A stretch of 64,000 nt of DNA from Cricetomys ansorgei. Lineage: Eukaryota; Chordata; Mammalia; Rodentia; Nesomyidae. Location of the stretch: positions 7,832,501 through 7,896,500 of the forward strand of contig JAMJFZ010001133.1 of the NCBI GenBank assembly GCA_026225945.1, given 5' to 3'. Position numbers and translations under genes: made by a program. The notes beneath the pieces are model-generated. The model was not told where the DNA came from. It did no database searches and was given only the letters and a program-made list of their open reading frames with translations. Below, one piece after another: positions 35,101 through 47,929 of the stretch; position 1 is the stretch's first letter, and the number at the start of each line of letters is the position of its first letter.

Positions 35101-35410
35101 TTACTATAACATTTTGAGGATGTTATTTAAAATGTCACAATCTAATTTTCAACCAATGATCTGCAACTTAGGATAATGGATGATATTTGAATTATGGAGA
35201 CAAATAATTTATAAAATATGGCACCTCATAATTATTAATTAGCCTATAGATGGACAAAAGAGGAGTAAGAGGTGAATATGGGGGGTAGATAGTATCACAT
35301 TTCATTGCATATAGGTCTGAAATTTGTAAAAAATAATTTTTAAAATTAAATATCATAATGAAATTAGCATATAATATTAATGTATGCAATAATTCTGTAG
35401 AAAATGAAGT
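32115..35410. other. AT-rich, repeat-poor DNA, no gene supported
   Basis: No SINE, LTR or L1 recognised over 3.3 kb, apart from an (ACT/AAT)n patch at about 32142-32171. A splice-bounded 74-bp segment at 33900-33973 (see findings) is open in one frame only. Confidence 0.42.
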
Positions 35411-35414
35411 AAAA

Positions 35415-35760
35415 TTGGGCTGGAGAGATTACTCAGCCAGCAATGCTTTATTTTCCATATAAGCATGTAGAACTGAGTTTGACCTCTAGATCTCATATAA
35501 AAAGTTATCAGGTAAGATGGCACAGGCTTACAATCACAGTGTTGAAGACAGACCAATTCCTAAAGTGTACTGGGCAGCCAGCATAGTCTATTGGTAAGCT
35601 ACGGGATATTGAGATACTCTGTCTCAAAAGTAATGTTCTTGGCTTCTGAGGAACCATCTAAGACTGTCCTCTGCACCTCCCCCCACACACAAACACACAC
35701 CTGTCCACATGTATTCCAGCATACACCCATATAAATACATACACATATTTACAACCCCCC
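35415..35760 (+). mobile_element. RSINE1/B3-type SINE
   Basis: Full-length pattern: 'gggctggagagattactcag', 'ctgagtttgacctctagatc', 'aagatggcacaggcttacaa', 'gggcagccagcatagtctat', 'gagatactctgtctcaaaag', 'gtcctctgcacctcc' and a CA-rich tail. Confidence 0.82.
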
Positions 35761-35764
35761 CAAA

Positions 35765-36655
35765 ATATAAGGTGACACCAGAAACTCAACTTACGATTAG
35801 TGATCTGAAACTACCTAAAATATGTTGCCAACTTGAAAGAAATAATGGCAACTTGACTTATTGGTATTAATTCTAAGAATTGAAGAATGTTTAAATACTC
35901 TAAGAAAATATCGTATCATTTATTCATAAAAAGTTAAAATATATGACTAAATTAAACATTTCATAAAATGAAAACTCAAGAAATAAACAGCAATAATATT
36001 TTAAGATGGTAGTATAACAGATCTTTCAAGTCTTCAAATCCTCTGTTAATATCTTCGGTTTTATGCTTGAGTAGCAATCAAAGTAATTAGAAATGTAGGT
36101 AAATTGTGTGAGGCAAAAAGAAAATTGAAAGTAATTCTTATGAGCAGAAATGGCCAGATGTGCAAGCTTCTGTGGTCTCACTGCACCTACAACAGTCATG
36201 GAGACGGCAGCTGCATGCCAGTCTTATAGTCTCAGAGAGCTCAGGTTCTCTGTAAGAACTAACTAGTTTCATCATCTTGAGGTCTGATTGGTAGTTCCTG
36301 TTAAATCTGATGTCTTAGGAGAACAACAGTGTGAGAACAAGTGGAGCAAGAATGCCTTCAAAGGTGTCCCCCATATTCCCCAAGGCAAAGAGCAGTTTTT
36401 CCAAAGAGCTTGGTGGAAACACCAAAGGCACTTGGTTCTCTTTGCAGGGATATTAAGTGGGTTTTACTAAGGATCAAATGCTGTTGGTGTTTACAGAAAG
36501 CATGCTTATTATTTTTGGTGGCCAAGTGTTTGACAATAGGTTTTATGTCACCTTGTGAATCTGGAATCCTAGCAAAACCTTGGGCCACAAAAAGAGCATC
36601 TCCAAGTATGAGCATCAGGCATTCCCTGAGAATACAAGGAAAGAATATCATAGTT
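35765..36655. other. Unique DNA, no gene supported
   Basis: Less AT-rich from about 36140. Frames on both strands run through this stretch into the purine tract. None shows a motif I can assign. Confidence 0.4.
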
Positions 36656-36657
36656 GT

Positions 36658-36767
36658 AGAAGAAGGAGAAGGAGGAGGAAGAGAAGTAGGAGGAGGAAGA
36701 GAAAGAGAAGTAGAAAGAGGAAGAGGAAGAGAAGTAGGAGGAGGAGGAGGAGAAAAGAAAGAAATTA
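36658..36767. repeat. GGA/GAA polypurine tract
   Basis: About 110 bp that is almost entirely purine on the plus strand: 'ggaggaggaagaga' words broken only by a few 'gta'. This low complexity explains the Arg/Glu/Gly-rich, Lys/Arg-rich and Ser/Pro-rich frames that cross it on both strands. Such tracts can form triplex DNA. Confidence 0.95.
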
Positions 36768-36769
36768 AG

Positions 36770-39700
36770 AGCTGTGTTCTTTTGAAACAGTGGCTCTTCA
36801 GTGGGAAAGAAAAGGCACAATGGGACAAATGTATGGACCTTCAACAGAGCAAGTCATGCTGGTTGGCAAGAGGAATAGTCAGCTTGCCTCATGTTCTCAA
36901 GAGATCCTCATCCAAGTTCACAGTTGACTGTTACACTCATGTCTCAACTGTGTTCCATTTTTCCAGTGGGGAAATCTTTGCCACCGCCAATATTATTGGC
37001 CATATTTATGTCTACAAGTAGAAGACAAGAGAGAAAATATTCAGAGGAAGCAAGGTACAGGTAAAAGCATGTATACTATGCCTTGATGGTACCCATTTGC
37101 TTTCTGCCTCCAGAGACAGTTGCTATTTTTGTGATGTCAGTATGAACTCTTTCACCAGCTTGTTTCCCATGACTGCCAATATTCTGGATCAGCAAGTCAG
37201 CTGTTTAAGGCAGAAGTGCTAACCCAGCATTTCCCTATCATCTTCCTGACTTCTAGCTGCATACTTGACTTTTAAACTACCTGAACAAGAACCCCAACAA
37301 ACCAATTGGGGACATTAATGTTCATTGTAAATTAATTAAGTATCTGAAGGCTCTTGAAAAGAGGACAAATCCTTCATTTATTCTAGGGACAATGAGAAAC
37401 ATCTTAATTTCTGTGATACAAAAAGGGGAATATGACCTTACTAAGAAATTCACACAAATCAAGTGTTCAAGGTGAACATGAGCTAATCTGAGGCATTCAT
37501 TAACTACAGCATTGGAATACTGTGGACAACAGATTGTATAAGTGAGTGTAGCTGGATACTTTGACAAGAAGTTTTTGTCCTATGTACCCTTCCTTATGGT
37601 GACATGATGCTTTGACTTCTGGGAACAGTGTAGGTTATAAAGGAGGCAGTGAAAGTTGGTGGGAGAGCAGGCAGGCTCAAGGTCATGTTAGATGACAGTA
37701 GTAGCTCCTGTTTTCTAAGCTAAGGATAGCTAAAAGGTGAGTAAATCTTTCTCTCTTTCTTTCTGTCTTTAAAGGCCACCTGCAAGAGTGGTAAAGAATT
37801 ATTTCTGTCTTTCCTATTTCATTTTAGAGCTAGAGAGTAAAGGGCACACTGTGGAAATGTTCCACAAGTTGGAAATTAGTTACATGTTAGGAATACAAGT
37901 AAGTGCTCAATCAAAATATATATCAGTATGTTATTCAAAGTGATTATCCTAGCAGGGTGCATATTAAGATCATTCTAGGTAAGGATCAGAAATGTTTTTT
38001 CATCCACAATCCCAGGTGTGAGATTAAAGTTGGATTTAGTGTACTGATCATTAACATGGATGCTGGATGGCAAATTCTCCATGTACCATATCCTGGGTAC
38101 CATAGTAAAGGATGAGAATAAACTCTAAAAAGCCATAACTGTTGTGGTCTCTACTTAAAATGAAAACTTCTTCAGCATGTTTGATATTAAAGCAGTCATG
38201 GTATTCAGCATTTCCCATACCTACTTGAAGTCCAATAATCTTATGGATATAATACAAATATTGTCATTCTGGAAGTAGATCATTAACTCTGTTCTCAGAG
38301 GTATGGCTAAAATATAGTACCTCTTTAGTCCAGGAACCAAGAGTACAGATCCAGAGTCTACACGAGCTGTACCATACTCCTAACCTGACTCGGTTGAACA
38401 CTTGCTGACCATAATCACTAATGAGGTCTCTGTTAAATGGATAATCATACATCGAGAACTCCCTCAAGTCAGAGATTAAAGTTTAAACTCTAATAATAAA
38501 TAATTCCATGTTTCTATAATAGGTATAGTTCCCTCTCATACAAGAGGTATGAAGTAGCCAACAAGATTGCTTGCATCTGTCCACAAGTTTTTCATGTCTG
38601 TTCACATTCTTCACAGAGTCCTACAGAGCAATGGTTTGCACATGATGTATACAATAAGTGGCTGTAATGAAAAACTTACCAAATCTTGAAAATGTGAAAC
38701 CTGAGAGACATCTGACTCCAAATATAAAATGTAACCTTCCTTATTCTCCATATCAGGGAGGTCTTCTGGATGAATAAATATTCATTTTAGGAAGAGACCA
38801 TAGCAGTTATTGGATGAGAGCACTTAGCATTTATACCCATGCTTCATCATGGTACCTAGGATAGAGTAATTGCAAACTTTGCTACCTGCTTCTGTCTCAT
38901 GAGCACTGAAACTAAAGACACAGCATCATCACACCTGGTTGGAAATACCATTTTTAAGCATGAGCAAATTGTTAAAGAATATGGAAAACTGAATGAACAA
39001 ACTTAAGGGAAAAAAATTAATGAAGAAATGTTAAGAGCAGACAAAAGTCCTGGCATGAACTGAAAGTGAGAAGACATCCACATCAAAACAATGTTTTAAG
39101 GATGCACAAAAAGACAAATGAAAGGAAGAAAATACCCAGGGAGCATCTGCATGGGCACGAACTAACTCTTTGTTGCTATGGGGCTCTTTCAAACCATAGA
39201 GAAAGAAGAATACAGTATTACAAAGTCTTATTTCTTGCTCTTGGCTGGGACTTCAGCACACTGAGAGAGCTCATGCATAAAATATCTATCTCACAGTAGG
39301 TTGACAAGGCATTATAGCAATAACTTCCTTGATAAAAACAATGTATATCTTGTTCAGAGTGTTATATGGTCCTCTTGGTTGATTTTGTGGATGAGGATGT
39401 TGCTGCTAGTAAATGCTCAAGCAGCATGCTCTAAAAAGGACTGAGAGTGTACAAAACAACAAGGCAATATCATTGTTAGACTGACTAAGCAAACAGAGGT
39501 ATCTCAATGGACATATATGTTGTGATCTCTTCAGACATTTCCAATATAATAAGGAAAAAGAATTTTCTGTGGAGCAAAGGCGTAAAGGACTGGGAAGACA
39601 TTCCCCAAATGCAGAGCAAGAGATGACTGAAGGTAGAATGACAACTCACTTAACACTTAACAAATTAACAGTGTAATTTTGTTTAAAAAAACAACAACTT

Positions 39701-42360
39701 GAACTTCAGAATTGCCAAAACTCCTATTTGTTCTGTTTTTGGTGCCAGTGTCCATTTCTCAGGATCAGGAGGGAGTTAGGGAATCAAAGGGGGAAGCAAA
39801 TCTCCAAAACCTATATTCTTTTCATGAAGGGGGCAGGATTTAAAGCATTGACTCTTTTGTTAACAATAAAATATTCCAAGGCAGTATAACTTCCATAAAC
39901 ATAAAAGGTGAAGTTCTACTGACCGTTTAGTAAATAATGAAAAATCTGAAAGCAGCAATATGACAATAAAATACAACTTAACATTATCTGCTTTACTCTC
40001 AGGTGTAGGAGGCAAGCTGACAACAACAACATTTAATTAGCCATTTCTCCTCTATCTGGTGCAAATGATCACTAACTAAGCTCCTTCAAATGGTACTGGA
40101 CTTGTAGTGAAAAGTATGGCTTCTGTGTATGTCCTTGCTCTTACATGAAACAATAGCAAAGTTCTTCAACTACCCATTCGGGTAATCAAGGTAATTTTCC
40201 CATGATATATATATTCTATAAAGCCCATCCTGGCTTTGGTGGGCTTAATACCATTTATCTAGAAGTCTGTGCCATGCTAATTCTACCTGAACCATCATTA
40301 AAAGGCACTTCAAAGGCCCAGAATAGTTTACTATTTCAGGACAATCACCAGTCACTGCAAGGGATATCTTACATTGACTTAACATGTGTATTGTTAAAAC
40401 TGGCTTAATGTTGCTTATGATCTACAGATAGCCCTCAATTCACGTTTTGTATTTAAAATAGTTTCAGATTAAAAATATCATGTAACCATTAACAGAAGAC
40501 CTGACGCAGATCCTGAGAGCTGTATAACTCTGAAGGATATGATGTAGTACACTGAGAAGTAGGTGGCCTTCAAGGATTGAATCCATTTCATTTACTGAAA
40601 AGATGCGGATCTTGATTGCAGTTACTGAGTGGACCGTCAGAGCTGCTTACATAAGTAGCCATGATTTTTCACCTTCCCTTGGACCATATCCTTTGACATT
40701 TAACAATGCAATTTCTTGTTGCATAAGATGGTAGAATTTATTGTTCAGGGTCTTAAATTTCAGATGGTCATGAAGGATGCTTTTCCTGAAGTTAACATAA
40801 CAGAACTGAGGTACTCTAATGCCATGCCTCAGCAAGAAGCAGCCTCTGGGTCAATCTTTGTGTCCTCTCTCCTTCTGTTCAGTGTATGTTCACTCCTCTC
40901 TTGCCAGGAGAAGACAGACCCTGGTCAGTTTTACCAGCTAGAGCCCCAGACAAGTGGGAAAACAAACAAGTTCTTCTCACTAGCTGGTTAAAAATATACT
41001 GGCAAGAAGAATCTCTTCCAAGGTTCCTCAAATAGCAAAATCAGTGTGTTGCTCCCTAGACTGGCGAGCTTAGATAAGCCTTTATAGTTGTATACCATGG
41101 AAATTTTGTTATTATTTGATAACTAGAATTATTAATTAGCAACCCCTTTTTGATAGATATTTCAAATGATGGTACTGAATGCAGTAAAAATATTTCTGCC
41201 ATCTCAAAGAATGTGTCTGAATCTTGGTTCTGCCAAATACAACAGTGAAACAGTGGAAAATTTATCATGTAACCTTAAGTGAGTATTTTCTTATGAAAAT
41301 GAGGATAGTAATAGTCTAATTCACAGAGTTATTTTGATGTTTAACCGTGATCATGTATCAAACTACATATAGTACGGTGTTTGGCACTTGGTACATGCTA
41401 AATAAATAATGCTTATTTTCCTGTTCTTTTAAAATAATTTATAAGCTGTTCCTGTATAATAATAAAACATTTAAACTGATCTTAGCATTAAAATTATATG
41501 GCATAAACATATTATTATGTGTCAAAAGTATACTTATAAATGATTATTTAAAAAAATACTTCAGGAAATGATTTAAAAAAATAGGCTCCACAGCACCATG
41601 TAATTTTCTCAAGGGCAAAGATGATGTTACTGGCAACTGTTTCCGTCTATCACTTAGCATATGTGTGGCCAGATTGTAGGTGCCTTGTAAGTGCTTGTTG
41701 GATTGAACCTGTGCATAATAGCACGGAACAAAGTCTTCATTTTTTGCTGCCATCACTTTTCTGGTTGAAGATATAATTAATGTAAGCTAAATATCAACAT
41801 TAATTAAATAAACACATTACCTAACTCACAGTAGCCACTCGCTAAGCATTTATGAATTGAATATGAAACAAAATAGAAAAACATGCAAAGGTCATGGAAA
41901 TTAGGCAATTAGCAGTTCTGAGGTGAAGAGGGCAGAATGAATTATTCAACATGGCTTATGTAGTTCTAAATAATTATTACATGATTTGTCGAATATCAGC
42001 AGAAAAGACTATTGAAGTTTGTGAATAAATACAACTAGCAGGAAGCTCATTTTGCCAAAAATTTAAAGGTAGTGTAGAATAGACTGAAGTAAATGTATTT
42101 TATGTTGAATACGTTTTAGTATCTTGCTTTCTGTATGCAATTAGAATCAAACAACTATTGATAAATTTTGCATTGAATCAAATATGTCTCCTTTTCCTCA
42201 CAATTGAGCCTGGTCATAGAAAAGCTCAATTTATAAATTGATGTCTGATCTAATGTTCTAATATTATGCGATGTCTTGCTTATTTGCCTCTTAAATCAGA
42301 GTGTCTTTCCTACAGATATATTTAAACACACAACTGAGTGTGTCCCATGACCTGGCTCAT
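36770..42360. other. Repeat-poor 5.6-kb block, no gene assigned
   Basis: Unlike the rest of the window I recognise no SINE, LTR or L1 here. Short frames occur on both strands, for example 38051-38257 and 38264-38467 (minus) and 40202-40408 and 40716-40991 (plus). None is long, splice-bounded or similar to a family I can name. The end of the plus-strand frame at 36880-37021 has a faint WD-repeat flavour ('HFSSGEIFATANIIGHIYVY'), which is far too weak to call. Confidence 0.35.
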
Positions 42361-42366
42361 TGAATG

Positions 42367-42820
42367 GTGTTCTGGTTATTTGTATTTTCACCTTGACACA
42401 CAGAGAATCATCTGGGAAGAGAGTCCCAATTGAGGGATTGCTAGATCAGATTGGCTTGTGGCCATGTCATATCTATGGAGAATTCTTTTCATTCATTATT
42501 GATATGTGAAAGCCTAGTCTACTGAGGGAGATGATTTCCCTGGGCAAATATTTCTGAGTTATATAAGAGAAGTGGCTGAACAGGAGTGAGGGCTATCAAG
42601 GCAGTTAGCAGCATTCCTGCCTGGTTTCTGTTTAGTGTCTGCCTGAGTTCCAAACCCTGACTTTCCTCAGTGATGGATGATCACCTGATATTAGGGAAAA
42701 AAAACAAAAAACAAAAAACAAAACAAAACAACAACAACAACAAAAAAAACACTTTTCTTCTCCTACTTAGCTTTTGGCCATGTTTATCATTGTAACAGGA
42801 AAGCAACAAGGGCAGATAAG
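42367..42820 (+). mobile_element. MT-type MaLR LTR with A-rich expansion
   Basis: Landmarks: 'tattttcaccttgacacaca', 'gaatcatctgggaagagagt', 'cccaattgagggattgctag', 'cagattggcttgtggccatg', 'ttatataagagaagtggctg', 'cttttggccatgtttatcat'. An A-rich simple repeat with CAA units (42689-42751) replaces the usual 'aaataaa' region. Confidence 0.78.
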
Positions 42821-42824
42821 TGGT

Positions 42825-44435
42825 GTCCTGTTTTCTGTTTTGCCCTAATTGGATAGATGGCATTTGACATAATCATTTTGATTTTTGGTAAACTTTCGGT
42901 TCTAGGTATTTTTGATGCCTCTTGATTTAACAACATAAAATTGTAAAACACTCTTCCTATGTGTCATCCAAGGCAAAGGAAATAAGCATGGGTGCTTTTT
43001 CTTTTAAAGAAAATAGTCTAAGAAAGTAATTTTTGGGACAACCTCTTAGAATAACTTGTAACAAATGAAATAGTTACAGTAGCTACAAAAACCCAACTAT
43101 GCTATAATCGATGTTAGAAATGTAACTGAATAAAATATTTCAAATAACAGAACTAACAACATACTACTTAGTATCTAATCTTATTAAAATGTCACATTTT
43201 GGTCTAGTTTACAAACATGGAAATTTTAATTCATGTCTGTTTCATGACTGAAACTTGTTACTTAGCTACTATAAAATGATGATACACATTGAATCCATTT
43301 TGACTACTTCCTCCTCAGACTAAAAATTGGATATCCTAGAATGGAACACTGACACAACTCACAGTTTTCTGTGATAGAAGCTTCATGAAAAATTAGTGAA
43401 TACCTTCAATATTGCAGAGGCAACAGCCCAGACCAGAAGTTAACTGTTGCTTCTGCTAAGAGCCATACTCTGCACCTCTCCAGAGACATGCTCTGCACAG
43501 AACTGACTTCATAATACCTGCTGTTGGTAAAAAAACACAATACAACTCTCTTCTCATTTTCACAATTACTGTTTCAAGTGAGGAGTCTTTTTTCATCTCA
43601 GAATACCCCAAAAAACAAACGAGACCTGTGAAATCTAAGGGACATTCACATTTCAAAGGGCCAGCCTCCGACAAAATGACTTATTGTGTTTGACCTTACT
43701 ATTTTTTCTTATTTTTCCTTCACAGAAATAATGTTCTATTTTAGGTGCATTCCATGTACTTGTTTAAGGAATTGTGTATTTTTCCTCATGATGTTATTGG
43801 GAGTGGTCATTCACCTGAAGTACAAGTTAATAGAATCTCCTGCCAGAAAGCTCATTAAGCCAGGAGACTGACAATCTCACCATTCATCTTATGCCTTCTC
43901 TTGTACAATGTGTATTGATGCCTCAGGCGAAATAAGCAGTTATGAGGCCTTGAGCATAAGTTGAAAGCTACATGCTTAAATGGCCAAGAGAAAAGACAGG
44001 AAAATTCAGCACAATTTGTGCTGCTTCTAAGACTCCGAGTGAATATCTCAACTTGTCTTATGTGTAGAGAGAAAAGTTGAATTATATATATATATATATA
44101 CCCATAGATGTAGTCAAACTTATTTAGTAGATCCAAGTCTGATATCAACAACAGAAAAGAACCTAGAAATTTCATATACATCCAATGTCAGAAAGGACAG
44201 AGAAAAGTAAGCAGGAAAAGGAAAAAGGAACGGAGAGTGTCTCAGGAGGGAAGGGAAATGGGTCATCTATCACTTGTTTGAAATGAGAGAAAACTGGGAT
44301 AGGTGGTCAGCAGGCATACAATGACACAGGATGCAGGAGTGTAAGTTGTTTGTGAGTCAGCTGGTGTGAGCTTTACAAATGTCCATAGAATTGCCAGTGA
44401 GATCACTCAGTGGTCAAAACAACTTTCTACCAATC
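42825..44435. other. Unique DNA, no gene supported
   Basis: Contains a (TA)n run at 44081-44100. Frames of 61-108 codons at 43456-44181 have no recognisable protein features. The longest overlaps the TA run. Confidence 0.4.
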
Positions 44436-44439
44436 CTTG

Positions 44440-45125
44440 CTACCAACTCGAACCTTGAGTTCGAACCCTGCAAGTCTATAGAGGAACACTTGATCCCTTG
44501 ATCTGGCAGCATGGCTGCTCTGGAAAAGGACTACCTTCAAAGACCTGTATGATAGGATTTGATCTCTAATCCTGAAGCATGGCTGCTCTAGGATAGAAAG
44601 AATGTTAGTTTGGCTAATCCAGTCCTCTGTTTGTGCTAATGCCAAACAAAAAGGAATTCTGTGGTTTCTTCCTAGCCACTAACACGGAGATATGAGGAAC
44701 ACTCATTGTCTCTAAGTCTGACCTTCGCCTAGTAGCAGCAAGTTTGACTGGCCTTTGGAAGTGAGTTATAGGTCTCTCTTCATTAATGCAAAATCTGAAG
44801 GCAATTTAGCACATGCCTTTAAAGTAAGCCGACTCATAAGGCAATGGTGGCACATACCTTTAATCCCAACTCTCAGGATATAAAAGGAAACAGTCAGTAG
44901 AAGCAGACAGCAGAATCTAATGGAGAAGCCAGGTAGAAGCAGAGGTAGAAACTAAGTGAAAATCAAGAGAATCAGAAGCAGGAAGTTAAAGAAATAAATG
45001 TACAGAGAAGGTAGCTAGTCAGAGTTCAGTTCAGAGAAGTTAATTTCAGTTCAGTCTCAGAGGCTGAAGCCCTCTATGTCTAGGCTTGCATCTTAAAGAT
45101 TGTATCTCATTGAAGCTCCACAAAT
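44440..45125 (-). mobile_element. Unnamed LTR-like repeat, copy 2 (inverted relative to copy 1)
   Basis: The reverse complement matches 24330-25050 in order: 'ctctgactagctaccttctc', CT-rich 'ctctgcttctacctggctt', 'gagagttgggattaaaggta', 'gtgccaccattgccttatga', then 'cctagagcagccatgcttca' and 'catacaggtctttgaaggta'. Compared with copy 1, about 200 bp extra lies between the B1-like part and the 'cctagagcagcc' part (about 44598-44810). The piece 'cagagcagccatg' occurs twice. Confidence 0.6.
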
Positions 45126-45263
45126 AAAAATACTTTTACAACAGTCACTTGGTAGAAGGAGAGAATCAATACTGAATAGATATTCTCTGACCTATATGTA
45201 CATGACATTTTGTATATGCACATGTATGCATACGCAGACACACATACAAGCACATGTGTGAGT

Positions 45264-45302
45264 ATACACACACACACACACACACCCATACACACACACA
45301 CA
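45264..45302. repeat. (CA)n microsatellite
   Basis: CA units with one 'cccata' interruption, followed by a (GA)n-rich stretch to about 45335. Confidence 0.93.
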
Positions 45303-45344
45303 AAGAGAGAGAGATGGAGGAAGAGAGAGAGAAATGAAGAAATG

Positions 45345-45345
45345 A

Positions 45346-45384
<39 letters not shown>

Positions 45385-45387
45385 ATA
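45345..45387. repeat. (AAAT)n tetranucleotide microsatellite
   Basis: About ten uninterrupted AAAT units. Confidence 0.95.
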
Positions 45388-45420
45388 GTACGCGTAATTT
45401 AATGTTTTAAAGAAGAAAAT

Positions 45421-45620
45421 TAGCTGGGGGATGGTGGTGCATGTCTTTAATCCCAGCACTCTGGAGGCAGATGCAGGTTGATCTCTGTGAGTTCGAGGCC
45501 AGCCTGCTTTACAGAGTGAGTTCCAGGACCAGGACAGCCAGAATTAAAACAGAGAAACTCTTTCTCACAACAAAAACAAAAACAAAAATAAAAAGAAAGA
45601 AAGAAAAGAAAAACAGAATT
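45421..45620 (+). mobile_element. B1 SINE
   Basis: Clear B1: 'gatggtggtgcatgtcttta', 'atcccagcactctggaggca', 'gatctctgtgagttcgaggc', 'cagcctgctttacagagtga', 'gttccaggaccaggacagcc'. An A-rich 'caaaaac' tail continues to about 45615. It is one of the least diverged elements in the window. Confidence 0.93.
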
Positions 45621-45670
45621 GTGCCATCATCAAAATGAAAATGAAAATCTTTGACTATTACATAGAAAAG

Positions 45671-45685
45671 TTTTTTTTTTTTTTT
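45671..45685. repeat. Poly(T) run
   Basis: Fifteen T in a row. No associated SINE is recognised. Confidence 0.9.
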
Positions 45686-46174
45686 AAGAGTACAGTAATT
45701 AATTACCTTCTGTATGGATCTTACAATTCTTAAAGCGTTATATCTGAAAGACTTAAATTTCAATCATTTAAATAGAAGTAGTTTTGTTTAATGCTCTCAC
45801 CAAAGTCAGGCTTTTTTTCACAAAAAGCAATAATGGAGGCTATTATTGTGAAAAATAAATTAATAATTTCAAAATAATAAACAAGGACCTTATAGGCAAG
45901 CGCAGATCAGAAATGTATATGCCCTTCTGATAAACTGCATTGTGTCTTTATGGTGAAGATATTTCACATCTCAAAGTTTAAGATGTGGAGATAAAAGCAT
46001 TGTTTATAAAAATTGAATTCTGAATACTACTGACTTGATAACTAAGAATAAACAATATTTTTGGTGATTTTAAAATAAAGATCTGTTTTTTGTCATGTTT
46101 AAAAACATAAAATAGATTAACTTATTCCTAGCTCTGAGTCAAGGGTTAGATCATTTACAAGAAAATAAATAATG

Positions 46175-46450
46175 TTGGGACTAGGGAGAAGCTTCAGTAT
46201 GTAAAATGTTTGCTATGGGAGTGTGAATACCCCAGGGCTCACATGAAACTAGACAGGATGCAGTTGTGTGGATATGGGACACCGAAGTTCTTATAGTAAG
46301 AGTGAAGCTCACAGGAGAGTCACTAGAAAAACAGGAGTCACTGTCTCAATTTAGAAACCATGGACCAAAACTCATCCCCAAGGTTCTTCTGTGACTTCTG
46401 TGCATGCAGCCTGGCACATTAACACATACCCAGAGGCACATACAAAGACT
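46175..46450 (+). mobile_element. RSINE1/B3-type SINE
   Basis: Diverged copy: 'actagggagaagcttcagta', 'ccccagggctcacatgaaac', 'gtctcaatttagaaacca', 'cttctgtgacttctgtgcat'. Confidence 0.55.
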
Positions 46451-46454
46451 ATAA

Positions 46455-47330
46455 TCATCATGATCAACATCATTGTCGCTGTAAATTGTCATTGCTAGAG
46501 GTCTCTCTCTGTCCTATTTTCTAACTGACTACTGATAACACAACAATTCCCAACTGATTTTGTTGATGAGGTACATTGGTTTTATACTCCCAACAAAATA
46601 TCAAATAAAAAAATGGTGGAATTGTTGAACTGTTGGGCAATTCCAACAGTCAACTACTTTATGCAATGTTGTGCTTGTAAAAGCTTGTTCTGTCTTCTGT
46701 GATCTATTCTTAGTTCTTGTCACTAACTGAAGGTAATGTATTAAGTGTAAACATGAAGAATATACTTAGAAAATACATAGCTGGAAAAAGTTAATTCATC
46801 ATATTAATATGATAAGGTATACTACATGTCATTAAAAGAAAGGTAACTGAACATTGTTTATACTTTGAATGCAGTATGTGAAAATACATAACTACATCAT
46901 CTTGTCATATTTACAGAACAGTCTTTTTGAAAAGGAGAAGTGATATGAACACTTTAATTCTAAGGTCCCGTAAATGTGCTAGCATGTATCCTTGCAAAGT
47001 TGCCATACACTGTAGTCTGTAAATGACAACCAGAATGACATGGCAAATAGTGTTTCTGATACAGAAATAATTGCTTTGAATTGCTTTGAATGCTGAGAAA
47101 CCAAAGGACAAAGAGGACAAGGTATTAAAATAAAAACTTAACATTCTAACAAGTATGACAGATACATTTAGAAAGCAGTCAGTAGGAAGTGTCTGTGACA
47201 TTTCAATATAGAAATTTTTTACAGTGTCTGAGACTTAGTCCTAGAAAACAAGAGTATATTGTGCTGTGGCATTCCAAATCCTGAATTCCATGTGTTTCTA
47301 CCTGACCACAATTCTTCCAAAAAAATTCTA
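46455..47330. other. Unique AT-rich DNA, no gene seen
   Basis: The 96-codon minus-strand frame at 46911-47201 has no assignable motif. Confidence 0.4.
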
Positions 47331-47336
47331 CTTCTG

Positions 47337-47527
47337 TGGAGCTATAGAGATGACTCAGTGACTAAAATTACTTTATGATCTTGCAGGTTTTGGTTCTTAG
47401 CACCCACCCGGCAGTTCACAACCATTTATTATTACGGTTCCAAGGATCCACAACTCTTTTCTGAAATTTGTGGGTACCAGACACTTGCAGGTGAAGCATT
47501 CATATACATAAAATAAATACATCTAAG
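47337..47527 (+). mobile_element. B2 SINE
   Basis: 'ggagctatagagatgactca', 'ggttcttagcacccacccgg', 'cagttcacaaccatttatta', 'ttctgaaatttgtgggtacc', tail 'aaaataaatacatc'. Full length, diverged. Confidence 0.82.
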
Positions 47528-47929
47528 CAAATATTCCTTGTCTATAAACCATGTTATTAGATTCTCAAACACATATATTTTATCACATAAGGAAAGGCAA
47601 ATGACTATTATCCTTGCATAAAAATTCAGATCCTATTTACATTTGCAAATAGAGGTGTTTGGCAATGCTTTTAAGTTAGTCTCTAGAGCAGTTTGACAAA
47701 GTTGGAAAGAAAGCTTCTCTTGAAGTAAATACAACTGTATACTTCACAATATAAGTCAATTAATGTGTGCAATCAGTATAACCAAAAGAAAAACAAAGAA
47801 TACCCAGATTCGTTATATTGGGAGAGCAAAAGAGATGACTATTGAGTAAGTAAATCTTGAGTACCATAAAAAGAAAACCATGAAATGTGTATTTCGAAGA
47901 TGTAGACTATCTAGAAGAAATTAATAAAT

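Noticed and set aside
36358..36828. 156-codon minus-strand Ser/Pro-rich frame
   Set aside because: Its Ser/Pro-rich part is the complement of the polypurine tract; low complexity, not a protein.
36341..37021. 226-codon plus-strand frame, longest in the window
   Set aside because: Its middle is an artefact of the GGA/GAA tract, where frames on both strands stay open. The ends match no family I know. The faint WD-like tail is too short to support a call.
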